Shown piece after piece: positions 6,932 to 7,341 of a DNA stretch of 7,341 nucleotides; position 1 is the stretch's first letter, and every line of letters begins with the position of its first letter. Source of the stretch: JAADHU01 sp964446495 (GTDB lineage: Bacteria; Pseudomonadota; Gammaproteobacteria; Steroidobacterales; Woeseiaceae); NCBI GenBank assembly GCA_964446495.1, contig CAYUOY010000184.1, positions 1-7,341 of the forward strand, written 5' to 3'. The notes under the pieces were generated by a model, which was not told where the DNA came from, made no database searches, and worked only from the letters and a program-made list of their open reading frames with translations. Position numbers and translations under genes: made by a program.

Positions 6932-7341
6932 CAGCCGACCAGCCCAACAGCATCGCCGATATGAATACTCAGAATCAGAAATACGATCGCCAAAGCAAAT
7001 ATTTTCACCAGCAGCGGCGCGGTAAAGCGGACCCAGGCGCCGTAGGGAATTTTCCCCAGTGCCAGTGCCCCCATTACCAACGCACTGGTCGGCACAATCA
7101 TGTTGGTGAAGCCGTCGCCAAACTGATAAGCCAGTACTGCCGTCTGTTGCGGCACACCGGTCAGCGTCGCCAACGGAGACATGATAGGCATCGTGACGAA
7201 CGCCTGGCCACTCCCGGACGGAATGAAGAAGTTGCAGATAGTTTGCACGAACAACATTCCTACTGACGCGGTTTCCGGTCCAAAATTGCGCAGCAAATTA
7301 GCGATACCGTTCACCATGCTATCGATCACCTGTCCGTCCAC
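6931..7341 (-). CDS. YfcC/DcuC-family membrane carrier, C-terminal 136 residues (partial)
   Basis: The frame is open through the right edge, so the gene starts outside the window and the GTG-derived first residue here is not a true start. The visible part is the end of an inner-membrane carrier of the YfcC group (DcuC superfamily), whose members carry C4-dicarboxylates or, by annotation, basic amino acids. Diagnostic blocks are NFFIPSGSGQ (residues 37-46 of the visible part), TMPIMSPLA, the polar re-entrant-like motif QFGDGFTNMIVPTS (73-86) and a final hydrophobic helix (TAPLLVKIFALAIVFLILSI, 107-126). YfcC proteins are about 500 residues long, so roughly the last quarter is seen. It is convergent with the gamma-glutamyltransferase and ends 189 bp from it. 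The substrate cannot be told from this part; import of released amino acids or peptides would fit the neighbours. Confidence 0.87.
   Translation of the reverse strand: MDGQVIDSMVNGIANLLRNFGPETASVGMLFVQTICNFFIPSGSGQAFVTMPIMSPLATLTGVPQQTAVLAYQFGDGFTNMIVPTSALVMGALALGKIPYGAWVRFTAPLLVKIFALAIVFLILSIHIGDAVGLVG

Noticed and set aside
6835..7266. 143-codon plus-strand open frame opposite the carrier gene
   Set aside because: The minus strand carries unmistakable YfcC motifs over the same bases; the plus-strand product is Arg/Gln-rich with no domain.

Overview
The window looks like chromosomal DNA from an aerobic, heterotrophic gammaproteobacterium, possibly marine. This is inferred from protein style only: a fused, roughly 1160-residue indolepyruvate ferredoxin oxidoreductase, a gamma-glutamyltransferase close to the E. 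coli type, a YfcC-type carrier, moderately GC-rich coding DNA and Shine-Dalgarno-poor starts. No rRNA, tRNA, CRISPR array, insertion sequence or phage gene is visible.

Layout: (1) Positions 1-248, minus strand, hold a damaged end. The DNA-binding head of an Lrp/AsnC regulator (248 down to about 126) runs directly, in a different reading frame, into a fragment of an M19 membrane-dipeptidase gene (about 138 down to 1). The rest of the regulator and the front of the dipeptidase are missing, so this is either a deletion scar or an assembly join. (2) Positions 249-406 are an AT-rich divergent intergenic region with repeated TGCCA/TTTTTGG-type elements, the expected place for an Lrp-type operator and two back-to-back promoters. 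(3) Positions 407-6741 form a plus-strand cluster of three genes with short gaps (59 and 21 bp), probably one operon: fused indolepyruvate (2-oxoacid) ferredoxin oxidoreductase, a metallo-beta-lactamase-fold hydrolase, and a lipoprotein gamma-glutamyltransferase. (4) Positions 6742-6930 are a convergent intergenic region with two stem-loop candidates. (5) Positions 6931-7341, minus strand, are the C-terminal part of a YfcC/DcuC-family carrier whose front lies beyond the right edge.

The genes fit a theme of amino-acid and peptide scavenging. Gamma-glutamyltransferase releases glutamate and a dipeptide from gamma-glutamyl compounds such as glutathione. An M19 dipeptidase would split the dipeptide, the YfcC-type carrier would move amino acids or organic anions, and the oxidoreductase would oxidise the 2-oxoacids made by transamination of aromatic or branched amino acids to acyl-CoA. 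An Lrp-type regulator that senses amino acids would suit such a set. Family assignments are strong; the shared pathway is inference. I found no clearly new system. The most unusual point is the Lrp/M19 junction at the left edge.
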